Positions 1 through 9,778 of a stretch of DNA of 64,000 nt are shown here, piece by piece. Below the pieces are notes generated by a model. That model was given only the letters and a program-made list of their open reading frames with translations. It was not told where the DNA came from and did not search any database. The stretch lies in contig NZ_CP194857.1 of NCBI RefSeq assembly GCF_051020515.1, forward strand, positions 1,178,001 to 1,242,000. The letters are read 5' to 3'. The number at the start of each line of letters is the position of its first letter. Position 1 is the first letter of the stretch. The stretch is from CALKWS01 sp051020515 (GTDB taxonomy: Bacteria > Actinomycetota > Actinomycetes > Actinomycetales > Beutenbergiaceae). Both the position numbers and the translations under genes were made by a program.

Positions 1-600
1 CAACTCCGGGGCCGGTGCGCCGCGGTACTGGCGGCGCAGTGCCTCCAGGGTGGGGGCGTACAGGTCCACTCCGGTGGGGTCGAAGTCCTCGATCGGGTTG
101 CCACCATCGACCGACAGGCGCGGGTGCTGCTCTGCCGGCAGTTCCTGCAGGTAGCGGCGCACCGGCGCCCAGCCCATCTGGTCGACGTGGATCCAGGTGG
201 CGCCGTCCAGCAGTTCCGCGGCAGCCTCGCCGATGCGCGGGCGGGTGGCCGGTCGGTTCACGATCGCCCGGGTGTGCCGGACCGGGTCCACCAGCACCAC
301 ACTGGCCGCCGAGCGGACACCGGGGGTGATCTGCACACCACGGACGTCGACACCTTCGCCCTGCAGGTCGGACAGGATCTGCCGGCCCTCGGTGTCGTCA
401 CCGACGGTGCCGATCATCGCGACGCTCGAGCCCAGCCGCCGGGCGGCGACCGCCGCCGTCGCCGCCGGACCTCCGCCGGCGAAGACCACATCCTGGGCGA
501 CCTGCCGCGAATCGGGTGCAGGGAACTGCTCGACCACCGCGATGGCGTCGTAGGTGAGCACCCCGACACAGACGATGTCTGCGATGTTCCCAGCATCCAT
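1..600 (-). CDS. PfkB/ribokinase-family carbohydrate kinase (C-terminus beyond window edge)
   Basis: ATP-dependent phosphorylation of a sugar or nucleoside is the family role; the substrate cannot be read from this fragment. The protein starts MDAGNIADIVCVGVLTYDAI. Around residue 40 it has the PfkB glycine-rich stretch FAGGGPAATAAVAARRLGS, followed by MIGTVGDDTEGR, the usual substrate-lid region. The ATG at 600 is preceded by GGTGAGGAG at a good distance. The C-terminal DTxGAGD catalytic motif would lie left of base 1 and is not visible. It is divergent from a DeoR-type regulator, with repeated GTGTTGA half-sites between them, so regulation of this kinase by that protein is likely (inference). 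Confidence 0.85.
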   Translation of the reverse strand, partial: MDAGNIADIVCVGVLTYDAIAVVEQFPAPDSRQVAQDVVFAGGGPAATAAVAARRLGSSVAMIGTVGDDTEGRQILSDLQGEGVDVRGVQITPGVRSAASVVLVDPVRHTRAIVNRPATRPRIGEAAAELLDGATWIHVDQMGWAPVRRYLQELPAEQHPRLSVDGGNPIEDFDPTGVDLYAPTLEALRRQYRGAPAPEL

Positions 601-630
601 GCCCACTCCTCACCATTGAATGAGGCAAAC

Positions 631-659
631 TCAACACGTAAGTGTTGAATAATCAACAC
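631..659. promoter_or_regulatory. Three alternating GTGTTGA/TCAACAC half-sites, probable DeoR-type operator
   Basis: TCAACAC at 631-637, GTGTTGA at 642-648 and TCAACAC at 653-659 form two overlapping perfect inverted repeats that share the middle half-site. They lie between the divergent kinase (ATG 600) and regulator (ATG 707). The local AT-richness stands out from the flanks. That the downstream DeoR protein binds here is inferred from position. Confidence 0.6.
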
Positions 660-706
660 GTCCATCTTTGCGAACCGGCATGATGTCTGTCAAGGAGTGA
701 TGCCAC

Positions 707-1499
707 ATGACCGAACCGACCACGGCCAGGAGCCTGCCCGGGGCCGGCCGAGCGTCGCGCCCGCATCATGGAACTCCTCAGCGTGCACGGCTTCCAGAAG
801 GTGACCGACCTGGTCGACCTGCTCGGAGTCTCCGACATGACCGTGCGACGAGACCTTCGCAAACTGGCCGCAGCAGGGGAACTGCGGGTGGTGCACGGTG
901 GCGCCAGCCTGCTGCACGCGACCCTGCGCACCCCAGACTTCACCAGCCGGGGAGCTCATCAGCGGGCAGCCAAGCAGCGAATGGCACAGGCAGCCCTGGG
1001 GCTGATCAAGCCCGGCGCCACGATCGCCTTCGATGCCGGGACGACCGCGTTCGAACTCGCCGCGGCCCTACCCCCCACGTTCTCCGGGTGCGTGATCAGC
1101 CACTCGGTGCCGGTGCTGCAGCACATGCTCAACTTCCCGCACCTTCGGGTGATCGGACTCGGCGGTGAACTCCTGGTGGACAGTCAGGCATTTGTCGGCG
1201 GGCAGACGGTGGCAGCCCTGGCGAACCTGCACGCCGATGTGCTGTTCATCGGCGTCGCGGCGCTGCGCAGGTCGGGGATGTACGTTGCCACCGACCAGGA
1301 GCGCCCCACCAAACAGGCACTGATGCAGGCGGCCGGCCGGGTAGTGCTGCTGGCCGACCATTCCAAGTTCGATGCCGCCGCGCCGGTGCTCCTGGGCGAG
1401 CTGGACCAGGTGGACGTGCTCGTGACCGATCGACCGTTGCAGCCGCCTCTGTCGCAAGCGTTCGCCGAGGCACGGGTGCAGGTTCTCACCGCAACCTGA
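707..1499 (+). CDS. DeoR/GlpR-family transcriptional regulator (5' frame break near 745)
   Basis: This is a sugar-operon repressor with an N-terminal winged helix and a C-terminal sugar-phosphate sensor domain. The HTH reads VTDLVDLLGVSDMTVRRDL, followed by the family VVHGGA motif; the sensor domain shows FDAGTTAFELA and LLADHSKFD. An open frame from ATG 768 gives 243 residues but lacks helix 1. The bases just before it, 750-767, encode ERRARI, which is the expected start of helix 1. ATG 707 has AAGGAG at 692-697 but lies in another frame, so a one-base difference between about 735 and 750 probably separates start from body. It probably represses the divergent kinase in response to its phosphorylated sugar. 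Confidence 0.85.
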
Positions 1500-1561
1500 C
1501 CACTCGGCGTCATCGGTCGCGCCACCGACCACCGGCGCCTACTGCGGGCGCGTCCCCCCGC

Positions 1562-2791
1562 TCATTGCAGCCGTGCCACCGCCGCAGCGATCGCCGCGAT
1601 ACCGTCCTCGATGGTGTCCAGGTCGGTGGCATAGGACATCCGGAAGAATGGCTCAGCACCGAAGGCTGAACCCTGGATCACCGCCACGCCTGCCTCCTCC
1701 AGCAGGTACAGGGTCACCTCTTGATCATTGGTCAGTTCCGCACCCTGCTGCGGTGTGCGCCGCCCGAGCAGGCCCTCGCAGTCCACGAACAGATAGAACG
1801 CTCCGTCCGGCTCGATCGGGTTCAATCCGTCGACGTCGGCGATGAGTTCCAGGGCGCGGTCGCGGCGCTGCCGGTAGGCGCGGACGGTCTCGGCGACGAA
1901 GGACTGATCCCCGGTCAATGCTGCCACGGCGCCGGCCTGGGAAATTGAGGACGGGCACGTCGACGTCTGGGATTGCAGCAGGTTGATCGCCCCGATGAGG
2001 GCAGGGACGCCAACGGCGTACCCCAGGCGCCACCCCGTCATCGCGTAGCTTTTCGACACGCCGTTGACGGTCAGGACCCGGGACCGGATCGAGGGTGCGG
2101 CCGCGGCCAGCCCGAGCAGGGGCTGGTCGGTGAAGGTGATGTCATCGTAGATCTCATCGCTCAGCACCCAGACGTGGGGCGCCTCCTGCAGGACTGCGGC
2201 CAGGGCGTGCAGTTCGGCTTGCGTGTAGGCCACGCCTGTCGGGTTGCTGGGACTGTTCAGGATCAACCAACGGGTGCGCGGGGTGATCGCCTCCCGTAGT
2301 TGTGCCGGCGTGATCTTGTACCGGTCCTGCGCCTTGGTCTGCACGACGACGGGAGTACCGTCGTTGGCGCCGACCATGTCCGGGTAGGAGACCCAGTAGG
2401 GGGTCGGGATGATGACCTCGTCACCGGCATCGAGCGTTGCGCTGAACGCCAGGTAGATGACCTGCTTGGCCCCTCCGCCCACGGTGATGGAGCCATCGGG
2501 GTAGGAGATGCCTGAGGTGCGCTCCATCCGCTCCCGAATCGCAGCCCGCAGTTCGACCGTGCCATTGACCGAGGTGTACCTGGTGTCGCCCGCGTGCATT
2601 GCGCGAGTGGCGGCGTCCTTGATGTGCTGGGGTGTGTCGAAGTCCGGCTGGCCGACGGTGAAGTCGAAGATCCGGTTCCCGGCAGCCTTCAGTTCCCGTA
2701 CTCGCGCAGCAGCGGCGGTGCTCGGGGACTCCTTGATCCGCCGCACCCGGTCAGCCGGTGTGAACGGTGCGGCAATGTGGGTGCCCGTCAT
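1562..2791 (-). CDS. Pyridoxal-phosphate aminotransferase, class I/II (aspartate/aromatic type)
   Basis: It transfers amino groups between amino acids and 2-oxo acids in the cytoplasm. The 409-residue protein has the family landmarks in order: FTVGQPDFDTP (N-terminal substrate loop), TPYWVSYPDM, NSPSNPTG, LSDEIYDDI and SKSYAMTGWRLGY, in which the lysine forms the internal aldimine with PLP; a C-terminal arginine in FFRMSYA would bind the carboxylate. I chose ATG 2791 (MTGTHIAAP) because CAGGAG lies just upstream; 20 further residues read upstream do not resemble the family. Aspartate, alanine or aromatic specificity cannot be decided. It converges on the DeoR gene. Confidence 0.9.
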   Translation of the reverse strand: MTGTHIAAPFTPADRVRRIKESPSTAAAARVRELKAAGNRIFDFTVGQPDFDTPQHIKDAATRAMHAGDTRYTSVNGTVELRAAIRERMERTSGISYPDGSITVGGGAKQVIYLAFSATLDAGDEVIIPTPYWVSYPDMVGANDGTPVVVQTKAQDRYKITPAQLREAITPRTRWLILNSPSNPTGVAYTQAELHALAAVLQEAPHVWVLSDEIYDDITFTDQPLLGLAAAAPSIRSRVLTVNGVSKSYAMTGWRLGYAVGVPALIGAINLLQSQTSTCPSSISQAGAVAALTGDQSFVAETVRAYRQRRDRALELIADVDGLNPIEPDGAFYLFVDCEGLLGRRTPQQGAELTNDQEVTLYLLEEAGVAVIQGSAFGAEPFFRMSYATDLDTIEDGIAAIAAAVARLQ

Positions 2792-2872
2792 CGGGAAACT
2801 CCTGGGTGTTGGTCTGGAACGCTTGCTGCGCGAACAGAGTAGCCGGTGCACCCCGGCGCGGAGCCAGAAGGC

Positions 2873-3552
2873 TCAGGCATGCCACTCAACGGTATTCCCG
2901 GGCGCCTCCCGGCCGGCCGGGCCGTCGCCGGCAGGGGCACTGACGCGGTCCCCGCCCAGGGCCAGGTTCTCCCAGTAGTGGGCCCACCAGCCCTGGTCCA
3001 CGCTGCCCTCCAGCACGATCGCGCCGGTGTTGCTGATCGGGTTGTGCGTGGCGTACTCGCCGCTGATGTTGGCCACCCGGGCCGCGGACCAGGAGCGCAT
3101 GATCGCCCCGTGGGTGAACATCACCGCGGTCCGCACCCCATCGGCCGCGGCTTCGGCGAACACCTGGTCATAGCGGTCCCAGACCTCCTCCCCGCTCTCT
3201 CCGCCGGGCACGGTCAGGGTCGGGTCATCGGCCCAGCCGAAGAGGTGCCCAGGTAGGCCCGGATCGCCTCGTGGTCCCCACGCATCTCGAACTCACCGGC
3301 ACTGATCTCCCGCAGCCCCTCGTGCACCCGGAATTCCGCGTCGCGCTGGGCCAGCAACGGCTCCGCCGTCTGCTGGGTGCGCACCAGGGTGGAGGCGTAG
3401 ACGACGTCGATGTCCTCATCGACCAGGCTGCGCGGCACCGCGGCGGCCTGCTTGCGGCCCAGTTCGGTCAGGTCGGCACCCGGTTCCCCGGTGTCCAACA
3501 GGTCGGCCACGTTGGAGGGGGTCTGGCCGTGGCGGATGAGGATCAATCGCAT
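2873..3552 (-). CDS. Histidine phosphatase (phosphoglycerate mutase-like), frame break near 3250
   Basis: The N-terminal part starts MRLILIRHGQTPSN, the RHG phosphohistidine motif, with LTELGRKQA and the STLVRTQQTAE arginine motif. The second part, in another frame, contains VMFTHGAIMRSW, the second catalytic histidine. The halves join if one G is restored in the run at about 3249-3251, giving a continuous GHLFGWADDP stretch and a protein of about 226 residues, normal for the family. The substrate (small phosphate ester or phosphosugar) is unknown. The break is probably a sequencing indel. Confidence 0.8.
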
Positions 3553-3681
3553 GCCTTCATCATCTCCCGAAAAGGTTGACCGAGTCGTGGCCCACCGGTG
3601 AGCATCCGGTGCACACAGGTCGGCCCCGGGTAGGGAGGCACCCGATACTCGCTCTCGCCGTCGCCCTCGCCCTCGAGCCGA

Positions 3682-6192
3682 TCAATCATGGAGGGACAGC
3701 GCGACGCGGGCGACGCGGACCAGATCGACCGAGGTCACCGAGATACCGTCGGCAACATCGCGGACCGCCGGATCCACCCACACGCCGGTCTCGGCGCGCC
3801 AGGGCAGGAGTTCCAACTCCAGGCCCTGGCGCGTCACCACCTCGCGGTGCTCGGTCAGGTCGATGTCCCACACCCTGCCGTGCCAGAAGTTGTCGCTGAC
3901 CACCTGGCCATCGATCACCGCGCGGCCCACGTCACCGGTCCAGTTCACGCGCAGCAGCGCCCGGTCGACGTCCTCCAGGAGGTCGCCGGGGATCCGCACG
4001 GGCACGGCGGCGGCCCCGGAGAAGTCGGTCGGGGCGCTGAGCCGGTTCATCGGCCCACCGGTCCGGGGCGCGGGCGGGCTGGGCGCGGTCGGACTCAGGT
4101 CCGAGGCGATCCGATGGGTGCCCGCAGCGGGGGTCGACAGCCGCCACGTGGCCCAGAGCGAGCCGTGCGCGGCCTCGGAGTCGCGCGCCAGGAGAGCGGG
4201 CGGTGCCGTTACGCCGGGCTGCGTCGCGGCGCCGGTGGGTACCGTGGGGCCGGACCCCCACGTGCCCGGTGCGACCTGCAGCGCCGCCGGGGCGGGCAGC
4301 ACCGAGATCGACGCCGAGTCCACCTCGGTGTCGGCCACCAACTGCCCGTCCAGGGCGTACACCGGCACGTCGGCGAGCACGAGCCGGTCCCGGCCGCCCA
4401 CATCCAGACGGTACAGCCGGTTCGCGGCCTGCTCATCCAGCACCACCACCCGGATGCCGGGAAGGTCCACCACCGTCTCGGGACCCGGTGGGGCATCGAG
4501 CGTGACCACGGTCGCGGCACCCTCCCGCCGCGCTGACCCGGCGCCGCCCACGGGGATGTCGCCGTCGTCGGCTCCCTGCTCCCTGCCACCGGTCCGTTCC
4601 AGGACGAGTTCGACCGGCACGCCCTCGGTCGCACTGAGGACCACCACCTCACCGGCGTCGTCGCTGATCCGGGTGAGCAGTTCCGCCGTCGCGCTGCGCA
4701 ACCGGAGGTGATCGGTGAGGGGGTAGCGCACCGGCCACGCCACCGAGATGCCGGGCGGCAGGTCGACCGGCTCGGCGGGAACGTTGACGACGTCGTCGTC
4801 GAACTCGATGCTCACCCGGAAGCCGGGCTGGGCGGCGATGGGCTGCTTCGGCGGCTGGTAGGTGCTGCAGAACAGGTAGCCGCGCCGGCCGTCCGAACGC
4901 ACCGCCCAGCGCAACTCCTCCGGGTCCTCGCTGCCGCCACCGATGCTGGTGGTCATGGTGGCCAGCGCCGTCCCGTCGGTGGCCAGCCACAGGTGCTGGC
5001 GCCGCAGGGTGTGGTGGTGGGCCCTGATCTGACCGTGCTCACCGATCGGGGCGTTGAAGTCATAACTCCGGGTCGGCACGTCATTGGGGTAGCCGGTCGC
5101 GTGCGACTCCTGCTCCGGGCCGGCAGCACCCGCCCGCTGGGTGCCCCCGGCGTACATGTAGTAGCCCTGCCAGATGGAACCGCTGCCGATCTTGGCCAGT
5201 GCCAGGGCGGTGACGTCCTGGGCGCTGACCAGGGGACGGCGGTGGTAGGCCACGTGCATGCCGCCACCGAGTTCACAGGTGGCGAACGGGAGGTCCGCCG
5301 CGTCGGTCCGCGGTGCCGCCGCAGCACCGGTGATCCCGTCGAGGGCCTCGCGCAGGTCGGCACCGACGGTGAGGTCATCGCGCACCTCCCCGTAGCGGAA
5401 GTGGTGCTGGGCGAAGGGGGGCCACTCCGTGGTGGTCTCGGCCCAGAATCCGTCGGCGTAGGCGCTGTAGACCGGCAGCAGCGTGCCGGGAACCTCGGCT
5501 CCGCCCCAGCCGGTCGCGGTCCAGATCGGCACCTGCAGACCGAGGTCTTCGGCGATCCTGCGCAGCGTGGCCAGGTGCTCGGGCTGGTCGTAGAGTTCGT
5601 TCTCGATCTGCACACCCACCACGGGTCCGCCCTCGGCGTGGGTGAGGCCGGTGAGCTGGGTAATGGCCTGGGCGTAGAGCCGGCGCGCCAGTTCGAGGTA
5701 GGTGGGGTCGTTGGTGCGGGTGGGCAGGTTCTGCGCGACGAGCCAGTCCGGGAACCCGCCGTACCGGGCCTCGCCGTGGGCCCAGGGCCCCATCCGCACG
5801 ATCACCTCGAGGCCGTGCCGGCGGGCCAGGTCGATGAAGGCGCGCAGGTCCCGGTTACCGTCCCAGCGGAACCGGCCCGGATCGGGTTCGTGCGCCTGCC
5901 ACAGCACGTAGCAGGCCACCGAGGTCAGGCCCCCGGCCCGGGCGTGCCCGAGGGTCTGGGACCAGCGCTCGCGGGGCAGGCGGGCATAGTGCACCTCCCC
6001 CGTCACGGGGAACCAGGGACGGCCGCCGCGCTCCAGCCAGCGGCCGGTGACCTCGATGCGGTCCGGCGCCTCCGGGGAGCTGCCCATCGGCGGGTGGCCG
6101 CGGCGGGGTGGCCGGGGAGCGGTCACGCGCAGGTGGCGGGCGGTTCGGGCGGGGACGGGGGTGTCGGTGGGCATCCTTCGCGATTGTGCCAC
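3682..6192 (-). CDS. Glycoside hydrolase family 35 beta-galactosidase
   Basis: It hydrolyses terminal beta-galactosides with retention of configuration. The 836-residue protein has the GH35 barrel landmarks: GEVHYARLPRERW, VACYVLWQAHEP, RMGPWAHGEARYGGFPDW, VQIENEL (acid/base glutamate, about residue 200) and FATCELGGGMH (nucleophile glutamate, about residue 310). The C-terminal 400 residues are beta-rich, as in jelly-roll domains. No signal peptide is seen, so it is probably cytoplasmic. The start is uncertain: ATG 6192, 6174 and 6087 are in frame and none has a convincing ribosome binding site. It lies in the same half-cluster as a PfkB kinase and DeoR regulator, but separate operons are likely. 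Confidence 0.88.
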   Translation of the reverse strand: MAQSRRMPTDTPVPARTARHLRVTAPRPPRRGHPPMGSSPEAPDRIEVTGRWLERGGRPWFPVTGEVHYARLPRERWSQTLGHARAGGLTSVACYVLWQAHEPDPGRFRWDGNRDLRAFIDLARRHGLEVIVRMGPWAHGEARYGGFPDWLVAQNLPTRTNDPTYLELARRLYAQAITQLTGLTHAEGGPVVGVQIENELYDQPEHLATLRRIAEDLGLQVPIWTATGWGGAEVPGTLLPVYSAYADGFWAETTTEWPPFAQHHFRYGEVRDDLTVGADLREALDGITGAAAAPRTDAADLPFATCELGGGMHVAYHRRPLVSAQDVTALALAKIGSGSIWQGYYMYAGGTQRAGAAGPEQESHATGYPNDVPTRSYDFNAPIGEHGQIRAHHHTLRRQHLWLATDGTALATMTTSIGGGSEDPEELRWAVRSDGRRGYLFCSTYQPPKQPIAAQPGFRVSIEFDDDVVNVPAEPVDLPPGISVAWPVRYPLTDHLRLRSATAELLTRISDDAGEVVVLSATEGVPVELVLERTGGREQGADDGDIPVGGAGSARREGAATVVTLDAPPGPETVVDLPGIRVVVLDEQAANRLYRLDVGGRDRLVLADVPVYALDGQLVADTEVDSASISVLPAPAALQVAPGTWGSGPTVPTGAATQPGVTAPPALLARDSEAAHGSLWATWRLSTPAAGTHRIASDLSPTAPSPPAPRTGGPMNRLSAPTDFSGAAAVPVRIPGDLLEDVDRALLRVNWTGDVGRAVIDGQVVSDNFWHGRVWDIDLTEHREVVTRQGLELELLPWRAETGVWVDPAVRDVADGISVTSVDLVRVARVALSLHD

Positions 6193-6253
6193 GGGCGCGA
6201 GCGCGGGCTCCGTCAGGCCCGGAACGGTCCCGGGTCGGCAACGCGTGGCGCGC

Positions 6254-7419
6254 CTACATCGCCCGGGACACGGCCCGGCGCAGCGCCACCGCGCCGAGGG
6301 CGATCAGCACCGCCGCCATCGCGGCCAGCACCCCGAGCTGCGGGGCGATGTCGGCCACCCCGCCCCCATGGCGCTGGAGTTCGGCGAAGGCTTCATACCC
6401 CCAGGCGTGCGGGGTGGCGTGGGCCACGGTGCGCAGGGTGTCCGGGAACAGGTCCAGGGGGAACATCAACCCGCCCAGCGCGGCCAGCACCAGGCCCAAC
6501 CCGACCGAGACCCCGGTGGCGGCGCCCTCGTGGTCGATCAGCGCCCCCAACAGCATCGCCGTCCCGGTGGCCACCGCCCCGAACACGGCCACCAGCACCA
6601 GTGCCGCGGCGAGGTTGCCGAAGTCCACGTCGAACAGCACCATGCTCGCCACCATGATGTAGCCGCCCTGGACGAACGCGATCACCCACCGGCCCAGCAC
6701 CTGCCCACCGATCGCCGCACCGGCCGAGACCGGGGAGACCACACCCGGGCCTGCACTCCCAGGCGCCTGGACTGGATGAGCGTGACGGCACTGGACAGGG
6801 TGGACAGGAACACGAACAACAGCAGCATGCTGCCCGCCTCCAGGTCGAACCGGCCCAGCCCGGCGAAGACGTTGGTCTGGCCGCCGGCATCGGTCACGGT
6901 CAGGCTCACCGGCGCCACCGCCTCCCGGGCCCCCACCAGGGCCGCGTCGGCCTCCTGCGGCGGTACGCCCGCCTGCGTCAGGGCCGCCACCTCCGCGCGC
7001 GGCCCGGTCAGGGTGCCCAGCGCGGTGAGCACCCGTTGCTGCACCATCGGGGCACCGGCACCGGAGGCAGCGATCATCTCGATCTGACCGGGCTGTCCCG
7101 AGGCGTAGTCGCTCTCCGCCTCCGCATCGATGTACAGGCCCACCTCGGCTCGCTCGCGGGCCACCTCGGTGCGCATCTCCTCGGCGCCGGCGACACCGTC
7201 GACCTCGGTGCCGGTGCGCTCCAGCTCCTCGGCGAGCCCCTGGCGCAACTCCCCGCCGGCGCCGGTGATGACCACCCGGCCCTGGTCGGCCCCGCCTCCG
7301 AACTGCAGGCCGAGCACGAACACCAGCAGCATCGGGAAGATCAGCATGAAGAAGATGTTCGACCGGTCCCGCACGAAGCGGCGCAGCTCGGTTCCGGCGA
7401 TGGCCAGCACGGCCCTCAC
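6254..7419 (-). CDS. ABC-2 type transporter permease (frame break near 6748)
   Basis: Second membrane subunit of an ABC exporter. The protein begins with a cytoplasmic end and a first membrane helix (FFMLIFPMLLVFVLGLQFG), has a large hydrophilic extracellular loop of about 150 residues, then LLFVFLSTLSSAVTLI. The frame changes after GVQARV; the next frame continues SPVSAGAAIGGQVLGRW and further helices to SRAM. Restoring one base near 6748 gives a normal ABC-2 permease of about 388 residues. The GTG start at 7419 overlaps the stop of the preceding permease by 4 nt, so the two are translationally coupled. Confidence 0.83.
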
Positions 7420-8582
7420 AGTTCCGCCCCCCGGTCCGGCAGTAGTCCCGAGGCAACCGCGGCGATCACGGCGAAGCCCACCATGGTGGCCAACGGCACG
7501 CCAAGATCAGAGAACTGCCCGCCACCGGCGACGATCCCCAGCCCGCGCGTGAACGCCCCGATCGGGTTCAGTTCCAGCAAGGTCCCGGCGATACCGCCTG
7601 AGGTGAGTTGGAAGAAGGCGCCACCGAACATGCCCAGCACGACGGCGAGGATCGCCTGGGTGACGCCGGCTTGCTCTGCGGTGCGGGCCAGGCGGGCGAC
7701 GACGAACATCAGTGACGTCGCCGCGGCCACCACTGTCAGTACCAACAAGGCCACCAGCGGAACCGAGCCGAAGGAGACATCGAACATCCACCCGCCCACC
7801 GCGAGGAGCACCCCCGTGGCCCCGACGCCCAGCACGTAGGCTGAGATCGCTTTGCCCGCCACGATCACTCCGGGCCGCATCGGCATCGACCGCAACCGCA
7901 CCAGGGTGCCCTGCTCGCGCTCGTTGATCAGCGACAGCACCCCGAAGCCCACCGTGAACAGCAGGAACAGACCAGCCTGCCCGGCCACCATGGTGCCGCC
8001 CCCGTCGAGTTGTTCACTGGCGGTGCGTCCTTCGATGGTGGTTACCGCTTCGGGCGCCTGCGCCACCGACTGGGCCACCATCGCCAACTCCTCATCCGAC
8101 AGGCCCAGTTCGGCGCCGGCCCGGGTGGCCGTCGTGACCGAGGTGAACCGGTCGGCCACCGCCTGGGTCACCGAGATGACGATGCTGGTCTGCAGTCCGG
8201 CGGCCTCCCCCTCGATCACCTCCACACTCGCCTGCGCGTCCTCGGCCACCGAGGCTGCGTCGCCACCGTCGATGACGATGCCCAGGTCGGCGCTGCCGTC
8301 GCGCACCAGCGGGCCTACCTGATCGGCGCTGACCTCATCGACGTTGATCTCGAAGGCGTCCACCTGCCCCAGGGTGGCGATCACCGCCCGGGCCAGGTCG
8401 TCGTCGTCGGCCGCCGTGATCGCCACGGTCGTCTGCTCGAACTCGATGTCCTCGGCGCCGGAGAAGACCAGGTTCATCACGAACATCAACGCGATCGGCA
8501 CCACGAGGCCGAAGATGAGCACCGACTTGTCCCGGACGCGCTGGCGCAGATCCGCCGCCGCCAGAGTGAGCAGTTGGCTCAT
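7416..8582 (-). CDS. ABC-2 type transporter permease
   Basis: The 388-residue membrane subunit has an N-terminal helix (LIFGLVVPIALMFVMNLVF), an extracellular loop from about 45 to 190, and five C-terminal helices including GQAGLFLLFTVGFGVLSLI. It carries the ABC-2 motif EREQGTLVRLRSMPM between helices 2 and 3. It resembles its downstream neighbour in organisation, so the pair probably forms a heterodimer driven by the ATPase encoded at 8584-9561. Only one base separates the ATPase stop from this ATG. The exported substrate is unknown. Confidence 0.88.
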   Translation of the reverse strand: MSQLLTLAAADLRQRVRDKSVLIFGLVVPIALMFVMNLVFSGAEDIEFEQTTVAITAADDDDLARAVIATLGQVDAFEINVDEVSADQVGPLVRDGSADLGIVIDGGDAASVAEDAQASVEVIEGEAAGLQTSIVISVTQAVADRFTSVTTATRAGAELGLSDEELAMVAQSVAQAPEAVTTIEGRTASEQLDGGGTMVAGQAGLFLLFTVGFGVLSLINEREQGTLVRLRSMPMRPGVIVAGKAISAYVLGVGATGVLLAVGGWMFDVSFGSVPLVALLVLTVVAAATSLMFVVARLARTAEQAGVTQAILAVVLGMFGGAFFQLTSGGIAGTLLELNPIGAFTRGLGIVAGGGQFSDLGVPLATMVGFAVIAAVASGLLPDRGAEL

Positions 8583-8583
8583 G

Positions 8584-9561
8584 TCAGTCCCGCAGCGCCT
8601 TGCCGGTCAGGTGCAGGAACACCGATTCCAGGTTCGGCCGGGAGATGCCCACATCGTCCAGTTCCATCCCGGCCCGACCGGCGGCGGTGACCACAGCAGC
8701 AACCGCGGTGGGGGCATCGCGCACGTGCAGGACCAGGTCGCGACCGTCGGCCACCACCTGCTCCACGGCCGGTAATGCGAGCAACTGCTCAGCCGCGGCG
8801 GCCACCGCGCCGGTGCCGACCAACCGGATCTCGTCGAGTTCGCCGATGAGACGGATCAGTTCGCTTCGGGTGCCCTCGGCCTGGACCTTCCCGGCGTCGA
8901 TGATGGCGATCCGGTCGCACAGCCGCTCGGCCTCCTCCATGTAGTGGGTGGTGTAGAGCACCGCCATGCCCTCGGTGGACAGCGCCTCCACCGATTCCAG
9001 GATCGCGTTGCGCGACTGCGGGTCCACCCCCACCGTCGGTTCGTCCAGGATCAACAACGAGGGCCGGTGCAGCAGACCGATGCCGATGTTCAGGCGGCGT
9101 TTCATCCCGCCGGAGAACTTCTTGGTGGCCTCCTTGGCGCGGTCGGCCAGCCCGATCAGGTCCAACACCTCATCGATCCGTCCACGCAGGTCCTTGCCGC
9201 TCATGCCCTGCAGACGGCCGAAGAAGGACAGGTTCTCCCGGGCGTTGAGTTCGGGGTAGATGGCCAGGTCCTGGGGCACCAGGCCCAGGTGGGCCTTGGG
9301 CGCCACCCGGTTCGGGCCCATCACCTCCCCGGCGATGCGCACCTGCCCGGCGTCGGCGCGAATCAGCCCGGCGGCCATCGAGATCGTAGTGGTCTTCCCG
9401 GCCCCGTTGGGCCCGAGCAGCCCGTAGGTCTCCCCGGGGTCGATGTGGAAACTCACCCCGTCCACGGCGGTGAGGTCGCCGAACCGGCGCACCAGGCCCT
9501 CGGCCTGCAACACCGGGCCTGCGATGGACGCGGCGCTACGCACGGCGGTGGTCTGAGTCAT
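8584..9561 (-). CDS. ABC transporter ATP-binding protein (DrrA-type exporter)
   Basis: It energises export by the two following permeases. The 325-residue protein has Walker A GPNGAGKTT near residue 50, signature FSGGMKRRLNIG, Walker B LLILDEPTVGVD and an H-loop TTHYMEEAE. The C-terminal 100 residues match the DrrA extension, ending NLESVFLHLTGKALRD. ATG 9561 (MTQTT) is preceded by GAGGAG; an in-frame ATG 21 nt upstream is not. It is first of a three-gene operon reading left, divergent from another ABC operon at 9779. Confidence 0.9.
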   Translation of the reverse strand: MTQTTAVRSAASIAGPVLQAEGLVRRFGDLTAVDGVSFHIDPGETYGLLGPNGAGKTTTISMAAGLIRADAGQVRIAGEVMGPNRVAPKAHLGLVPQDLAIYPELNARENLSFFGRLQGMSGKDLRGRIDEVLDLIGLADRAKEATKKFSGGMKRRLNIGIGLLHRPSLLILDEPTVGVDPQSRNAILESVEALSTEGMAVLYTTHYMEEAERLCDRIAIIDAGKVQAEGTRSELIRLIGELDEIRLVGTGAVAAAAEQLLALPAVEQVVADGRDLVLHVRDAPTAVAAVVTAAGRAGMELDDVGISRPNLESVFLHLTGKALRD

Positions 9562-9778
9562 GACGGCTCCTCGTCCTGGCAACGTCCTGCGCTTCAGCTG
9601 GGACGGCCAATGCCCAGCCTGCCACGGGCGCGTCCCCGTGTGAACGGGATTACCCTGGACAGTGCGCTGAACGCCCGTTTAGGCTACTGACCGTGCGATC
9701 AACCCGCGTGCGCGCTCTCGTCGCATCGCGGTGACCGAGCGACCGCCGCCCTCGTCCATCGATCCCGGGAGACCCCCG

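Noticed and set aside
4708..6657. A 649-codon open frame on the plus strand across the GH35 gene
   Set aside because: It is antisense to a protein with clear catalytic motifs. Long antisense frames are expected at this GC content, and its residues (Gly/Arg/Val-rich, no domains) show no family.
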